A stretch of DNA of 64,000 nt from Acanthopleura granulata (GCA_016165875.1 JABBOT010000014.1:14571432-14635431); one strand, 5' to 3'; shown: positions 36,501 through 46,882, counted from the first letter of the stretch. Made by a program: numbers and translations. Notes: generated by a model from the sequence alone, not told the origin.

Positions 36501-39500
36501 TCTTTGGAACTAAAAAAATGTATAAAAGAAATATGAACGTTGGTTTTAAATCTTCCATCCATACTCTTTTACCACAAATCGTCCAGTACCTCCCTGGTCT
36601 TCTCGTTGAAGGAAAAAAGCTTTCTGGAATTTCTTAGCTCTTTCTTACCATGTTTGTCTCCTGTAGAGTCCCAAGCCTGAAATCAGTTTAGTCATTGATG
36701 TCAATGGTTTTGGCTACAAAATGGGTGATGTTCTGAAAACAAATGTTGAAGGATTGAACCCAGTCTGGACTGATTTGGCTGCAGGTTGTCTTGAGACAGC
36801 AGGGTTCTCAGGTAATGGGGAAAACATAGCATTTCCCATATCCTGCCCTGCTTCTGCCACCCATTAAACTGATCTACATTGTATGGTGTGCAAGCAAAAC
36901 TTTCTGAAGTACAAAGTTAAACCCCAATGAAAATAAATAATAAAATTCAAGTAATATCTATTTGTAAGGAAAAATATTTGAAAGTCTTGTGCTGTATCAT
37001 TAAGAAAACCTTCTTTTGTACAAGTTTCTAAAATTTAGTTGGTCATATAATGAATTACAAAATTGATGTGTCTGGTTTTCTCATTGCAGTTTTTAATACG
37101 AACCACTACAAACTGATTGGTGTAGACCTAAATGATCTTCCCAAGCTTGAAGGGCTGCTGAGGCTGTGCTCGATCAAGGGAGATAACCCAACTTTGTTTC
37201 TCTCTGAGTGTGTAATGACATATATGACACCTAGCAGGTACATCATACATCTTGTATGAACTGATTGTTTATGCATGTTCAGCATTAGTTTTATGTTAAC
37301 TGAATAACTTTGTGATAGTGCTACTTTGTGATTGTTCTACTTTCTGATTGTTCTTCTTTCTGATACTGTTACTTTCTGATCGTTCTACTCTCTGATACTG
37401 CTTCTTTCCGTAGTGCTACTTTCTGATCGTGCTGCTTTCTGATCGTGCTGCTTTCTGATACTGCTCCTTTCTGATAGTGCTACTTTATGATTGTGCTGCT
37501 TTCTGATTGCACTGCTTTCTGATAGTGCTACTTTCTGATAGTGCTACTTTCTGATAATGCTACTTTCTGATAGTGCTGCTTTCTGCTGATGCTTTCTGAT
37601 AGTGCTACTTTCTGATGATGCTGCTTTCTGATCGTGCTTCTTTCTGATAGTGCTACTCTCTGATACTGCTTCTTTCCATAGTGCTACTTTCTGATCGTGC
37701 TGCTTTCTGATTGTGCTCCTTTCTGATAGTGCTACTTTATGATTGTGCTACTTTCTGATAGTGCTACTTTCTGATAGTGCTACTTTCTGCTGATGCTGCT
37801 TTCTGATAGTGCTACTTTCTGATGATGCTGCTTTCTGATAGTGCTACTTTCTGATAGTGCTACTCTCTGATACTGCTTCTTTCCATAGTGCTACTTTCTG
37901 ATCGTGCTGCTTTCTGATTGTGCTCCTTTCTGATAGTGCTACTTTATGATTGTGCTACTTTCTGATAGTGCTACTTTCTGATAGTGCTACTTTCTGATAA
38001 TGCTACTTTCTGATAGTGCTACTTTCTGATGGTGTTGCTTTCTGATAGTGCTACTTTCTGATAATGCTGCTTTCTGATACTGCTTCTTTGTGATACTGCT
38101 TCTTTCTGATAGTGCTACTTTCTGATCATGCTACTCTCTGATACTGCTTCTTTCCGTAGTGCTACTTTCTGATCGTGCTGCTTTCTGATCCTGCTCCTTT
38201 CTGATAGTGGTCCTTTCTGATCGTGCTGCTTTCTGATAGTGCTCCTTTCTGATAGTGCTGCTTTATGATTGCACTGCTTTCTGATAGTGCTACTTTCTGA
38301 TAATGCTACTTTCTGATAGTGCCACTTTCTGATGATGCTGATTTATGATAGTGCTACTTTCTGATGATGCTGATTTATGATAGTGCTACTTTCTGATAAT
38401 GCTGCTTTCTGATAGTGCTACTTCATTAGATTTCTCTCTGACATTGATCAGTTTAGTATTTCGTCTTCTGGTTGTGTTTCACAGCCTCACCGGCTGAGAT
38501 GGTTACAGTGCTAGGCGACTATGGCTACCAGGCCCTTGGTCCATGTTCAAATCCAGTTCTGGCAACTTTTAGCTCCAGTTTTAAGTCAGGAAGCTGTTCA
38601 GGAGCTTAGCAAGGGTTGCTGATCTCCACCCATGTGACCTAACAGCCAACATATAAATGACAAATTCTCCCCATCACTCAATGAATCAACCAATCATTAA
38701 ATCCGATTGTGTTTCTAGACAATGTCACTCTGTCGTTTGTGTTCAATTCCTTGATTCATTTATATGAAGAAAATGCCCACTTTTGAAACTGCATGTAATT
38801 CACTTGGGTGTGACACATCAGGCGTGATTTGTTAAACAGCTGAGCATGTATTAAAGTGAAATATCCATAAAGTGCATTGACACCAATCAAATCTATAAAT
38901 TAACTGACTTATCTAAAGGGAAAACGTGACATTCTTCCTATCCTTACCTTGCTATTGTTTTGTCTGTATTATTGCAGTTGGGGGTATAAACACTAAAATC
39001 ATCAATTTACTTAATCAATGTGTGCATGTTTCAGGTCCACCACAATCATTCAGTGGGCAAATCAGAAATTTGACATTGCTACATTTGTGTTATATGAACA
39101 AGTAAGCAGTTTGCCAATGTTGTTGTCCAAATTTACATATTGCTCATTGTTTACATTTGTGAGATTTTAGTTGAGCTTAATTAAGTGAATGTCAGTACTC
39201 ATTTGCTTCTATCACCAGCCTCTCTCATGTATTTTCGTTATTCTACAGTTGTTCTAATTTCATGTTAGTCTTTTGTATGAATATTAAAATAAAGACCATG
39301 ATGTCCCAATTTGTACAGATATGACTGACACATCAGATATGACTGACACATTAGATATGACTGACACATCAGATATGACTGACACATCAACAGCATACGA
39401 GCATCTATAGCCCCTGTGTTTGAAGCACTTTACTGATTCTGTCTCAGGCAAGTAAATTCATTGGTTGCTTTTGTGCTGATAAGAAACAATGCAGAATTAT

Positions 39501-42500
39501 AGCCCAAGGACCAAGATGAGGGAAGATAAACTCGCCATATATTTAAAACTCTTTTTTTTAATTTTTTTGGCTTCAGATTAACCCAGATGATGCTTTTGGG
39601 CAAGTCATGTAAGTAAGGTGCATTCTCTTTCTGTCTGACCATCAAATGAAGTAGTGACGTTATCAATTTAAGATCTAGTTTTCATCATGTATTCACTGGT
39701 CTACAAAGAAACCGTAGATCTGGTGAATTTGGCTCCGATCTGCTGTTTATTTGTAAATGTACTGTTCATTTGTAGACCAGATGAACTCCATAAAAACATC
39801 AGAAAATACTGGCCACAACATGTACAGTTACAATGAAATCTTGAACTTAATTTGATAATGTTACTACACAAGGTTTTAATGTATATGCACAGGCTTGTAA
39901 ATGTTGCACAAAATGTAAAAATAATACTTTTCTCATTGTCCTGTCTCAGCGTTCACTTTTTCTTCACTCCAGAAAAACTGATGTGAAAAAATGTTGTGTG
40001 CCTGAAGTGAACATAACTTAAACCTGTGGTAATGTAAATTCTAATTGTATGCAGATATGTTTGCTTGTTTTATCTTTTCAAGGTTTTTCTACATTTTGAA
40101 GTTTGATTGATTCAATGATTATATGAGTTAACATCACACAGCATTATTGCAATCATTGTCATTACATATGTATTTGTTTATCTGGTAAGAAATTATATCA
40201 GATTATGTTCCTAAATTTGTTAAAAAATGAGAAAGATTGTAAGCCAGTGACACATTACTTGTAAGAAAGAAAGCTTGGTTATGTCATTGGTTTGCTGACT
40301 TTGGCAAGTTTGTGGAATGGTTAGAAAATCATGGCCTACTCTATCAGCTGCCCACCACTGGCAATCCACACCACTGGCGAGACATATTAGTGTGATACTG
40401 GAGTGGTAGAAGTGTGCTAGTGGTAGGCTTGTGGTACGCTGTCAGTGTATGTTCATGTATTTGTAGGTTGAATCACTTCACTAAGATCGGCTCCCCTCTT
40501 CAGTGTATACAGACCTATCCCACAAGAATGTCCCAGCTGCAGCGTTTTAAACTGGCTGTGAGTGAAATACATGTAACTGGAATAAACCACGCTTTGAGTG
40601 AGTGTGATACATCTGTGTCTGTAGGAAGAATAAACAACTGCATGTCTCCCTGAGTGGAATTGTTGTAATCCTTCAAGCTGATTTTGACATTTTACGAAAA
40701 TCTTGGTAATATCAGAATTTTTACAGCAATGTTTTGGCAAAGGCATAAATAGCCAGGTGCTTTTTCTTTCATGACTCAGTTTTATTTTTCACCCTCAAAC
40801 CTGACTGGATACTGAGATAGACATAAGTGATCACATTTTTGATTGTGTTAATTCCAATCAAGTGATGGAGTAGGTTTGTTACAGTACTTGTGTTTAGAAG
40901 TGTATCCTGCCACCATAATGCTGGTCACCCTCATATAAGTGAAATATTTTTGAGTACGGCGCAAAACTAAGGTGATCTAAATAAATATAAGAACGGAATT
41001 TAAAATTGTATTTAAAAGTAATAATTTATCTGTTTCATTTCTGTTAATTTTTGTGCTCTAGTATTACGGTCACCATTCCCAATCAGCTCTTGAGCTCTCA
41101 CTTATTTCATCCATAATGTGTTCAGTAACGGTTTCAGATTTTTCTGTCTTGTGTTTTCTTGTTTTTTTTTTTTTAACCATTTTGCACACCAAAAAGCTAC
41201 ATTCAGTGCCATTTGTGCACCTTTTTAACTTCATATTGGAGACAATATTTGTTATGGTTTGGTTAGGTTGGACAGTTGCCAGGCTTAATTGATGTAAAGA
41301 TTAGTTTTATCAACCTGTGTAAAATAATTATCTTTATTTTTAAATTAACATCTTACAAACATGCCAAAGGGTTTAAAAATTACATGAATTGTATATGAGA
41401 TGGTTTGACCACAGCTGTAGAAATAATCATCAAGGATGAAATGGAAGAGATGTTCTCTTGATCCAGGGCTGGGAGACAGTAGAGGCTCTAGATATGAACC
41501 AGTTTTACCACTGCTTAGTGACAGAGGAGGAGAGACAGAGGATCTGCAGCCTTGAGCTGTTTGATGAATATGAGGAATGGCATCTGAAGTGTGTTCACTA
41601 CATGGTTCTGTGTGCGTACAACAACAACAGCTGTCTCCATCTGCTCCGTATTATACATACAAACCCCGGACCTAGTGGTGAGGATATTGCTGGACAGTTA
41701 TGTGAACCAAGGTCACATAATGTCAAGTCATTGAATATCAGTCAGGTGTCACAACCACAAGACCGCTGTGTGATGAAATTAAGACACTTGCATCATCAAC
41801 ATTCTGCAGAGTTGTGTGATATAGGCGAAACAGACATCTGTCAATCATGCAGAGAAAGTTCCAGGGTAGCAGCAACATATCAGCATTGTTTGTTACCTCC
41901 TACAGAAGAAAAAGATTCAGATTCCTTGGAAAAGGAAACTGAGCTTAGAAAAGTTGGGAGAGATTGCTCTGAAGCAATTCATTGTGTCACAGATTTGTGT
42001 GAAGCAGATTTTGATGAGGCAGGTTTGAGGAAGACAAGTGGTGTGATGTTTTCCTGTGAGACAAACCCCTGTGAAGCAGACATTGGTGAGGCAAATCAGT
42101 GTGAGACAATTCCTGGACTAACACTGCACAAACCACAACCAAAGCTTGTCTCATTTCCTGACGACCAGAGACAGAACAGTGATCCAAATTTCCACCTGCT
42201 TCAGAGATTCGGTCATTCCAGTATTTTACTTGGACACCATGTTTTGACTGTGGGAGGGTTTGGTAACCATGGCAACAAACACTGTCGTCTGCAGAATGGA
42301 GTGTTGACAGATGTTTGGACTGGGAAGAGTCTTGAGATGTCTATACCAGGTACAATTTCTGTAAAAGATGATTTTTTAACATATTTTATCTGCTCATGGT
42401 AAACCACTGACCTTTAGCAAGTTAATGATGAATTTTCCAACTTGTGTTGTACAGATGCACACACCATATTAGCAGAAGATAAGTGGTCTGAACAAATATT

Positions 42501-45500
42501 AGATTACACAAACCACAATATGAGTCTTGTCAACTGCATATTGTCACGAAGACCCTCCACATGGTGGTGGTACCAATATTCCTGTCCATGACGGCATTTG
42601 AACAAGCACCTTATCTGTCATCAGTTTCAGCAGCTGAAACTCAAGTGCCTTAACCACTCAGCCAGAACCTACTCCCCTTATGGATTCTAATCTGTTTTAT
42701 GACGGAATTGTTTTGAGCAAGAATGCTAATGGTACTCAGCTTCAAAATCATGTTACTTTACATGTAAGACACGTTTTGTTTTTCCAAAATGCATTTTGCA
42801 TGATTGTTTATAAACTACATAAGTCAGACAATTGAATGAATGATTGATTGTTGTCTTCTGGCATCTTTACAAGTAAAGCGGATATGAAATTGGAGCTGGG
42901 CATGAGCATGTTGAGGTACAATTTACCCAACTGATGATCCTGAAATGCAGCTCAGTTATTTTGATCTTTCAGCTGACTTTGCTTTAGATGTGCTTCACCA
43001 CACAATGGTTGCCCTGGAAATGGAAGGATTCAGTCTTCTTTTGGGTGGACGTCACTCTCCAGTAAAGTGTAACAAACAGATGATACAGTGTGAGCTGACA
43101 TTTCCACACACTCATCAGTGTGCAGCTAGTGGCCTGCTCAAACAATGTGAGACTACAGTGGATTCAAAAGAGAGCTCCCAAAATGTGAACCTGGAAAAAA
43201 CTGGTCGGCTGGAAGGCGGGGATGTCAGCAACCAGAGTTTGAAGCCCAGGCTGGTTTGTAGTTACCATGGAGACATGGAAAATGGCCGGTGGCGACACAC
43301 TGCAGTAAGTCAGGGATCTAAAGGTTAGTTGCAAAATTTGTGAAATGTGATGAAATTTTTATTTTCTGGATTGTTTTTTAGCACCATACTCAAGAATTTT
43401 TCATTTATTTGAAGGTGGTTGGTTTTATGTGGAGTTTTTGTCAACATGGAAAGCAAACAAATCTACACTTTTTTTGTTCATGGCTGGTTTTGAGCTTGCG
43501 ACCCTTTTGACTGAAGGATAAGTATCTTTATACTAGACCGCACAACTTGTTTCCAACAATGAAACAAATTACTGTGAAGTTGTGATGCATTAGTGAGCAG
43601 ATGCTGCACATTATTGGACAGTTAGTGGACCTTTCTAAACATTTCACAACCATTAATTAGTCATTCGTGGTAATGGCTTTCGTATATCTATATCTATGTT
43701 TCACTGCAAAATTGACATGAATATCACACCCTTCTGGTTTTATTTATTTATTTTATATGGTTGGTATTTAACACTGTACTCAATGATATTTCACCTATAC
43801 CACAATGGCCAGCATCATGTTGGGAGGAATCCTGGCAGAGCACAGGGCCCTTCTTGTTTCATGTTGTGATTCAGGAAGACAAAGCTGCACGAACTTGTAC
43901 CCTATTTTCTGTTACCAGTCTACGTGTATGGAGGCAGGAATGAGAAGTGCCCAGCCTTGGGGGACTGTTTGATGTACGACTCACTCTCACACACCTGGAC
44001 CCAGGTAAAGATGAAAGAATTTTTACACAAGAGAAATTATTTTTAAACAAAATCAGGCAAGGAAGAATCGGTAAGTGCAGACTTCAGTATTGTGACAGAA
44101 AGACAATTCATATCGGCTATATTCATGACTTTGGAATGTATGTGTTGCAAGGTGAATGTTATATTGATAATCAGTGTCTGCCGTCCTGCCTGCCTATTTG
44201 TCTGTCCACCCATATGTTTTTCTGTTTGATACCTGTTGGGTTTACGTGTGTTTTCACCACAACACCAGTTAGGAGGTTTGTCAGGGGCCTGGTGAAGGCT
44301 CGCAGTGTTCTGCCAGAAAACTCTCTGCCGTTGTGTAGCTCACTTTTACAGCAGTCAAATAAGTAAATCTAATACAAAGAAGTTCCTGTTTGTGTTGCTG
44401 TCATATATGTATGTGAGAAGAGAGCAAATACTGAGCAAATTTCTACAGTTGCTGTAGTATGAATGACCAGGTCATTCCCTTGTGAAAAAAAACTGATGAT
44501 ATCTCCTTTTTGGAGGATAGATGCAGATGAGTCATATTCTCTTTTAGGGGCCGTGGCTAATGGGGTAGCATGCTAACCCAGGTGTCTTTCAATGAATTCA
44601 GTTCCACCTCATATTTGCTTCTTTTCCAGTTGTATGTGAGTATGTCTGCCAACAACCTGCGGTTGGTTATGGGTTTCCGCAGACTGTCCAGTCTCCTCCC
44701 ACCATAAAGCTGGCCGCCATCATATGAGTGAAATGTTCTTCTGTATGTCATAAAACATCAGTCAAATAGAATAAATGATTACCTAGCATTAACAAAGTTT
44801 TTAAAATCATGCTCTTGAAGGAAAGATGTGACAGTCGTATTGTTCGCTTGCTTCTTCTGAATTCATGTCTCTTTTGGGAGTCCTCATTGTCATCCAGAGC
44901 ATTTTCAGAGCTCCCAGAACCAGTGTCTTAGTCACTGATTGATTTCTTGCAGCTTCCAGCCACAGGACAGTCCCCACGTTCTCGTCATTCTCACACTGCT
45001 GCAGTATGGAACAAGCAAATGGTTATTGCTGGAGGCCTGGACCAGGAGTTATTTCCCCTAAATTCCATACATCTGCTGGATCTACAGGCAAAACACTGGG
45101 TACAGCTGAAACTCAAAGGACATCTCAAGCCAAGGTTAGGCAGATTCTGTGTGCTGGAAAGCTTTACCAGTCTACTATAACCAAGGCCCAGTCTCTGTTT
45201 GTTTTTTTATTTGGTTAGTGTTTTCCTCTTTGCTGGAATTTAAGAATATAGCAGCATAATTGTGACCGTCAACATTGGTGTGACAACTATCAAGCTGATA
45301 TGGGTGCTATGTCATTTCTTATCCTCAGATGAAGATTAGCATGGTCACCATAGTTACTGCTTAGCTACTTTCAGCTCTGTGGATGCTCCGTTGGCCAAAT
45401 AGCCTAAAAGGCTGATGTCAGTGCATTGCTGCCAATTAATTGCACATGTACATCTCTTAGGACAGTGGTTCAAAACCTGGAGAGGCCTGCGCCAACTTTT

Positions 45501-46824
45501 TTATAGCCAATAAAGAGTAACCCCTGTGCAGTTTGTAAGGAAATCTGGTAGTCATTAAGGCCATTGCTCCACGCCAGATACTTGTGTCCTATATGGCAAA
45601 TCTGTTAGTATCAAAACTAAATTATATCCTTCAGAATTATTATAAGTGAAATGACACAATGAAGAGATCTATAGTGGATATTTTCGCACATTTCAGGTAC
45701 TCTCACACTAGTCATATTGTTGAGGATTTACTCATCTTGGTGGGTGGAGTTAATCTTGACCATGCCCCTCCAGGACTGGCAGTTGTCAATCTACGGACTG
45801 GACTCTGTGAGGAGTTTGATTTGGCAGTAAGACTCATACACATGTACATATGTATAATGTACTACATATACATGTAGTGAATGACATGCTCAGTACAGCG
45901 GTAGGTTTACCTGTGCTACAGTGGTGTTCTAACTTAAGGCCACTGTATCCTCTCACTGTGAGAGTGTGGAATCAGATCTACCAGCTGGTTCCCAAGACAT
46001 CTGTCTGGTTACATTCAGCTTTAATTTCTTAATGATGTAAAGAAGATGACCTTGGCATATTTTACAGCACTAACCAGATACTTGAAATAAAATACTAATC
46101 ATATCAGAAATGAAATTAATGACTTTGCTGCAATATAGTATGTTACCATACAAACATTGTGGATTTAATCTGTTTGGTCACTATAAAGGTGAAACTTTAT
46201 AGTTTTATAGTCAACACAAACAAATATATGACAATGTTAATGTTGGGCAGTGGATTTGCTGGATACTTCAGTGTGGTGCTACATGCTACCATTCGTGGTT
46301 AAAGATTCCAAGCGGCATTCGAGTTACTTGCCACTAGCTCACCTGTAGGAGACTTCCACTTGTTTTCCTCTTTCATGGGTGTACAGTTACATCAGGCTGA
46401 GGGGCTTAGCATGCCAGCACAGCGTAATGACCCAGGTGACTCTCATTAATGCAGTCCTTTTGAGTTCAAGTCCAGCTCATGCTGGCCATACTTGTGAAGG
46501 TCCAGCAGCAACCTGTGGGTGGTCATGGGTTTCCCCCTGGCTCTTCCCAGTTTCATCCCAGCATAATGCTGGCTGCTGTCATATAATTGAAATACTCTTG
46601 CGTTTGTAATCGGTGTTTGAATTTTGAGCTGCTTTTGTTTTCAGCAGGAGAATGGCTGTCATGTTGTGATGTACCACAAACACAGTAGTGTCCTACTGGA
46701 CAGCTCACGGCTGATGGTTATAGGAGGAGGGGCGAACTGCTTCTCATTTGGCACACATATCAACAGCACGCCAGTGATCCTGGATATTAGAGCATGTCTT
46801 CAGTATTGTCAAGCCCAGGCATAA
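33406..46824 (+). CDS. LCMT2: LCMT2/TYW4 tRNA wybutosine methyltransferase-kelch protein, start exon missing
   Basis: LCMT2/TYW4 performs the last steps of wybutosine formation on tRNA-Phe position 37, using S-adenosylmethionine. I joined 33406-33530, 33755-33833, 34189-34272, 34654-34762, 37090-37237, 39035-39101, 39577-39608, 40467-40557, 41467-42349, 42973-43323, 43919-44004, 44953-45134, 45697-45826 and 46645-46824. All are GT-AG and in phase, giving 848 residues plus TAA. The first half is the methyltransferase (VQGTNDSS, VISLGAGFDSSFFRL, LDFPEVVRRK, LIGVDLNDL, FDEYEEWHLKC). The second half has kelch-like repeats with YGG or GG turns and ends in GGGANCFSFGTHIN. The human protein, as I recall, is near 686 residues, and much of the excess is the linker exon. 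In-frame TAG abuts the first acceptor, so an upstream start exon must exist; ATG at 33160 with a weak phase-0 donor at 33184 or 33196 is one unproven option. Confidence 0.94.
33755..33833 (+). CDS. LCMT2: LCMT2 exon (GYFIRARAIDY)
   Basis: The acceptor is tttttcacag|AGGCTA and the donor AAGCAG|gttagt. It encodes RGYFIRARAIDYILREF, corresponding to the RGYYvRAra motif that contacts substrate and cofactor in LCMT proteins. Confidence 0.93.
34189..34272 (+). CDS. LCMT2: LCMT2 exon (SAM-binding motif I)
   Basis: This is an 84-nt phase-0 exon with acceptor tatccacag|GTTATC and donor TTTGAG|gtattg. It encodes VISLGAGFDSSFFRL and LLEDTVYFE. The LGAGFDS glycine-rich loop is the S-adenosylmethionine-binding motif. 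Confidence 0.95.
34654..34762 (+). CDS. LCMT2: LCMT2 exon (LDFPEVVRRK)
   Basis: The acceptor is ctttgttcag|TTGGAT and the donor GGTGTTG|gtgagt. It encodes LDFPEVVRRKGEIILQTEEL and VDSHSYIHTGV. It leaves in phase 1, which joins the exon at 37090 directly. Inclusion of the cassette at 36667 would instead create a stop. Confidence 0.92.
35430..35660 (+). repeat. Diverged direct duplication in LCMT2 intron
   Basis: TTTTGCAAGTGGGATGTCTG with TAAGGTCA near 35460 is echoed by TTTTGCATGAAGGAGGTCTG with TAAGGTCA near 35592. The spacing is about 132 bp. Confidence 0.5.
36667..36811 (+). other. Exon-like cassette inside an LCMT2 intron
   Basis: A 145-bp stretch is framed by tttgtctcctgtag and TCTCAG|gtaatg and is open for 48 codons (SPKPEISLVIDVNGFGYKMG and then LNPVWTDLAAGCLETAGFS). 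The flanking LCMT2 exons join in phase without it. Entering in phase 1 it would read a TGA within five codons. It may be a poison exon, an exon of another transcript, or chance. LNPVW recalls C2-domain text, but that is weak. Confidence 0.35.
37090..37237 (+). CDS. LCMT2: LCMT2 exon (LIGVDLNDL)
   Basis: The acceptor is ctcattgcag|TTTTTA and the donor CTAGCAG|gtacat. It encodes VFNTNHYKLIGVDLNDLPKL and PTLFLSECVMTYMTP. The acidic VDL and the LSECVMTYM block match the LCMT fold. The 16-bp repeat array starts about 70 bp into the next intron. Confidence 0.95.
37307..38425 (+). repeat. 16-bp tandem array in LCMT2 intron
   Basis: About 70 units of TACTTTCTGATAGTGC and variants (GCTTTCTGATCGTGC and others) fill 1.1 kb. 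A larger pattern recurs: CTCTCTGATACTGCTTCTTT begins near 37388, 37656, 37863 and 38133, i.e. at spacings of roughly 268, 207 and 270 bp. Confidence 0.95.
38485..38700 (+). mobile_element. SINE family 2 copy in LCMT2 intron
   Basis: CGGCTGAGATGGTTACAGTG (A-box-like), CCATGTTCAAATCCAG (B-box-like) and TTTAAGTCAGGAAGCTGTTC match the copy at 17185. It lies directly downstream of the 16-bp array. Confidence 0.7.
39035..39101 (+). CDS. LCMT2: LCMT2 exon (FVLYEQ)
   Basis: The acceptor is catgtttcag|GTCCAC and the donor GAACAA|gtaagc. It encodes STTIIQWANQKFDIATFVLY and then EQ. The xxvYEQ end is conserved in LCMT2. Confidence 0.92.
39318..39391 (+). repeat. 18-bp tandem repeat, four copies
   Basis: ATATGACTGACACATCAG is repeated four times with one substitution (ATTAG in the second unit), in the LCMT2 intron after the FVLYEQ exon. 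Confidence 0.9.
39577..39608 (+). CDS. LCMT2: LCMT2 32-nt microexon (INPDDAFGQV)
   Basis: The acceptor is ttggcttcag|ATTAAC and the donor AGTCAT|gtaagt. It encodes INPDDAFGQV plus the first two bases of Met. DAFG is conserved in the family, and the phase joins both neighbours exactly, which supports so small an exon. Confidence 0.9.
40467..40557 (+). CDS. LCMT2: LCMT2 exon (LNHFTKIGSPL)
   Basis: The acceptor is tatttgtag|GTTGAA and the donor TGGCT|gtgagt. It encodes MLNHFTKIGSPLQCI and TRMSQLQRFKLA, matching the helical stretch after DAFGQ in LCMT2. Confidence 0.92.
40905..40992 (+). mobile_element. SINE family 1, 3' fragment
   Basis: CTGCCACCATAATGCTGGTC, then TATAAGTGAAATATTTTTGAG, and a short AAATAAATA tail. 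Only the 3' third remains. Confidence 0.75.
41467..42349 (+). CDS. LCMT2: LCMT2 large exon: methyltransferase end, linker, first kelch strand
   Basis: This 883-nt exon has acceptor ttgatccag|GGCTGG and donor ATACCAG|gtacaa. It begins with GWETVEALDMNQFYHC and FDEYEEWHLKC, the end of the methyltransferase domain. A hydrophilic linker of about 170 residues follows, with repeated Cys-Glu text such as CEADFDEAGL and CETNPCEADIGEANQC. It ends with FGHSSILLGHHVLTVGGFG, the first kelch-like unit. The linker is longer than I recall for vertebrates. Confidence 0.94.
42540..42675 (-). mobile_element. tRNA-like SINE head, reversed
   Basis: On the minus strand GGCTGAGTGGTTAAGGCACT has the form of a Leu or Ser tRNA A-box region, and TTGTTCAAATGCCGTC a weak B box about 55 bp on. 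It is too diverged for a functional tRNA gene. Confidence 0.5.
42973..43323 (+). CDS. LCMT2: LCMT2 exon (kelch units)
   Basis: The acceptor is gatctttcag|CTGACT. It encodes LHHTMVALEMEGFSLLLGGR and ENGRWRHTAVSQGSK. Of two possible donors, 43305 (gtaagt) is out of phase, whereas AAAG|gttagt after 43323 joins the next exon as SKVYVYGG and is preferred. Confidence 0.88.
43740..43870 (-). mobile_element. SINE family 1 fragment, reversed
   Basis: TTTATTTATTTTATATGGTT (tail end), GATATTTCACCTATACCAC and GGCCAGCATCATGTTGGG match the reversed family 1 body. It ends about 50 bp before an LCMT2 acceptor. Confidence 0.7.
43919..44004 (+). CDS. LCMT2: LCMT2 exon (VYVYGGRNEKC)
   Basis: The acceptor is ctgttaccag|TCTACG and the donor ACCCAG|gtaaag. 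It encodes VYVYGGRNEKCPALGDCLMY and DSLSHTWTQ, a typical kelch repeat with its GG and the W six residues after the Tyr. Confidence 0.93.
44548..44776 (+). mobile_element. SINE family 1, diverged full copy
   Basis: The head GGGGCCGTGGCTAATGGGG is followed by AACCTGCGGTTGGTTATGGG, CTCCTCCCACCATAAAGCTG and CATATGAGTGAAATGTTC. The tail is degenerate. It lies in an LCMT2 intron. Confidence 0.75.
44953..45134 (+). CDS. LCMT2: LCMT2 exon (SRHSHTAAV kelch unit)
   Basis: The acceptor is tttcttgcag|CTTCCA and the donor AGCCAAG|gttagg. It encodes LPATGQSPRSRHSHTAAVWN, MVIAGGLDQE and NSIHLLDLQAKHWVQL. This is one full kelch repeat. Confidence 0.94.
45697..45826 (+). CDS. LCMT2: LCMT2 exon (YSHTSHIVEDLLILVGG)
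   Basis: The acceptor is cacatttcag|GTACTC and the donor TTGGCA|gtaaga. It encodes RYSHTSHIVEDLLILVGG and LAVVNLRTGLCEEFDLA, matching the penultimate kelch unit of LCMT2. Confidence 0.95.
46390..46622 (+). mobile_element. SINE family 1 copy just before the LCMT2 last exon
   Basis: GAGTTCAAGTCCAGCTCATG (B box and following), AACCTGTGGGTGGTCATGGG, CCCAGCATAATGCTGGCTG and CATATAATTGAAATACTC follow the family order. It ends only about 25-35 bp upstream of the last acceptor. Confidence 0.75.
46645..46824 (+). CDS. LCMT2: LCMT2 last exon
   Basis: The acceptor is a tandem gttttcag|CAG|GAG site, so the exon may start three bases later with loss of one Gln. It encodes VMYHKHSSVLL and LMVIGGGANCFSFGTHIN, ending LQYCQAQA and TAA. 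GGGxNCFSFGT is diagnostic of the LCMT2 C-terminus. A SINE ends only about 25-35 bp before the acceptor. Confidence 0.95.
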   Translation, partial: QENGCHVVMYHKHSSVLLDSSRLMVIGGGANCFSFGTHINSTPVILDIRACLQYCQAQA

Positions 46825-46882
46825 AGTCTCTACAACAGAGGATAAGATTTATTTATGGTTGAAATATACATTATCATGTGTA

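Noticed and set aside
32302..46824. Endogenous virus or retrotransposon coding regions
   Set aside because: I looked for reverse transcriptase, integrase, transposase and capsid-like text in the frames and saw none. Mobile DNA here appears to be SINEs and satellites only.
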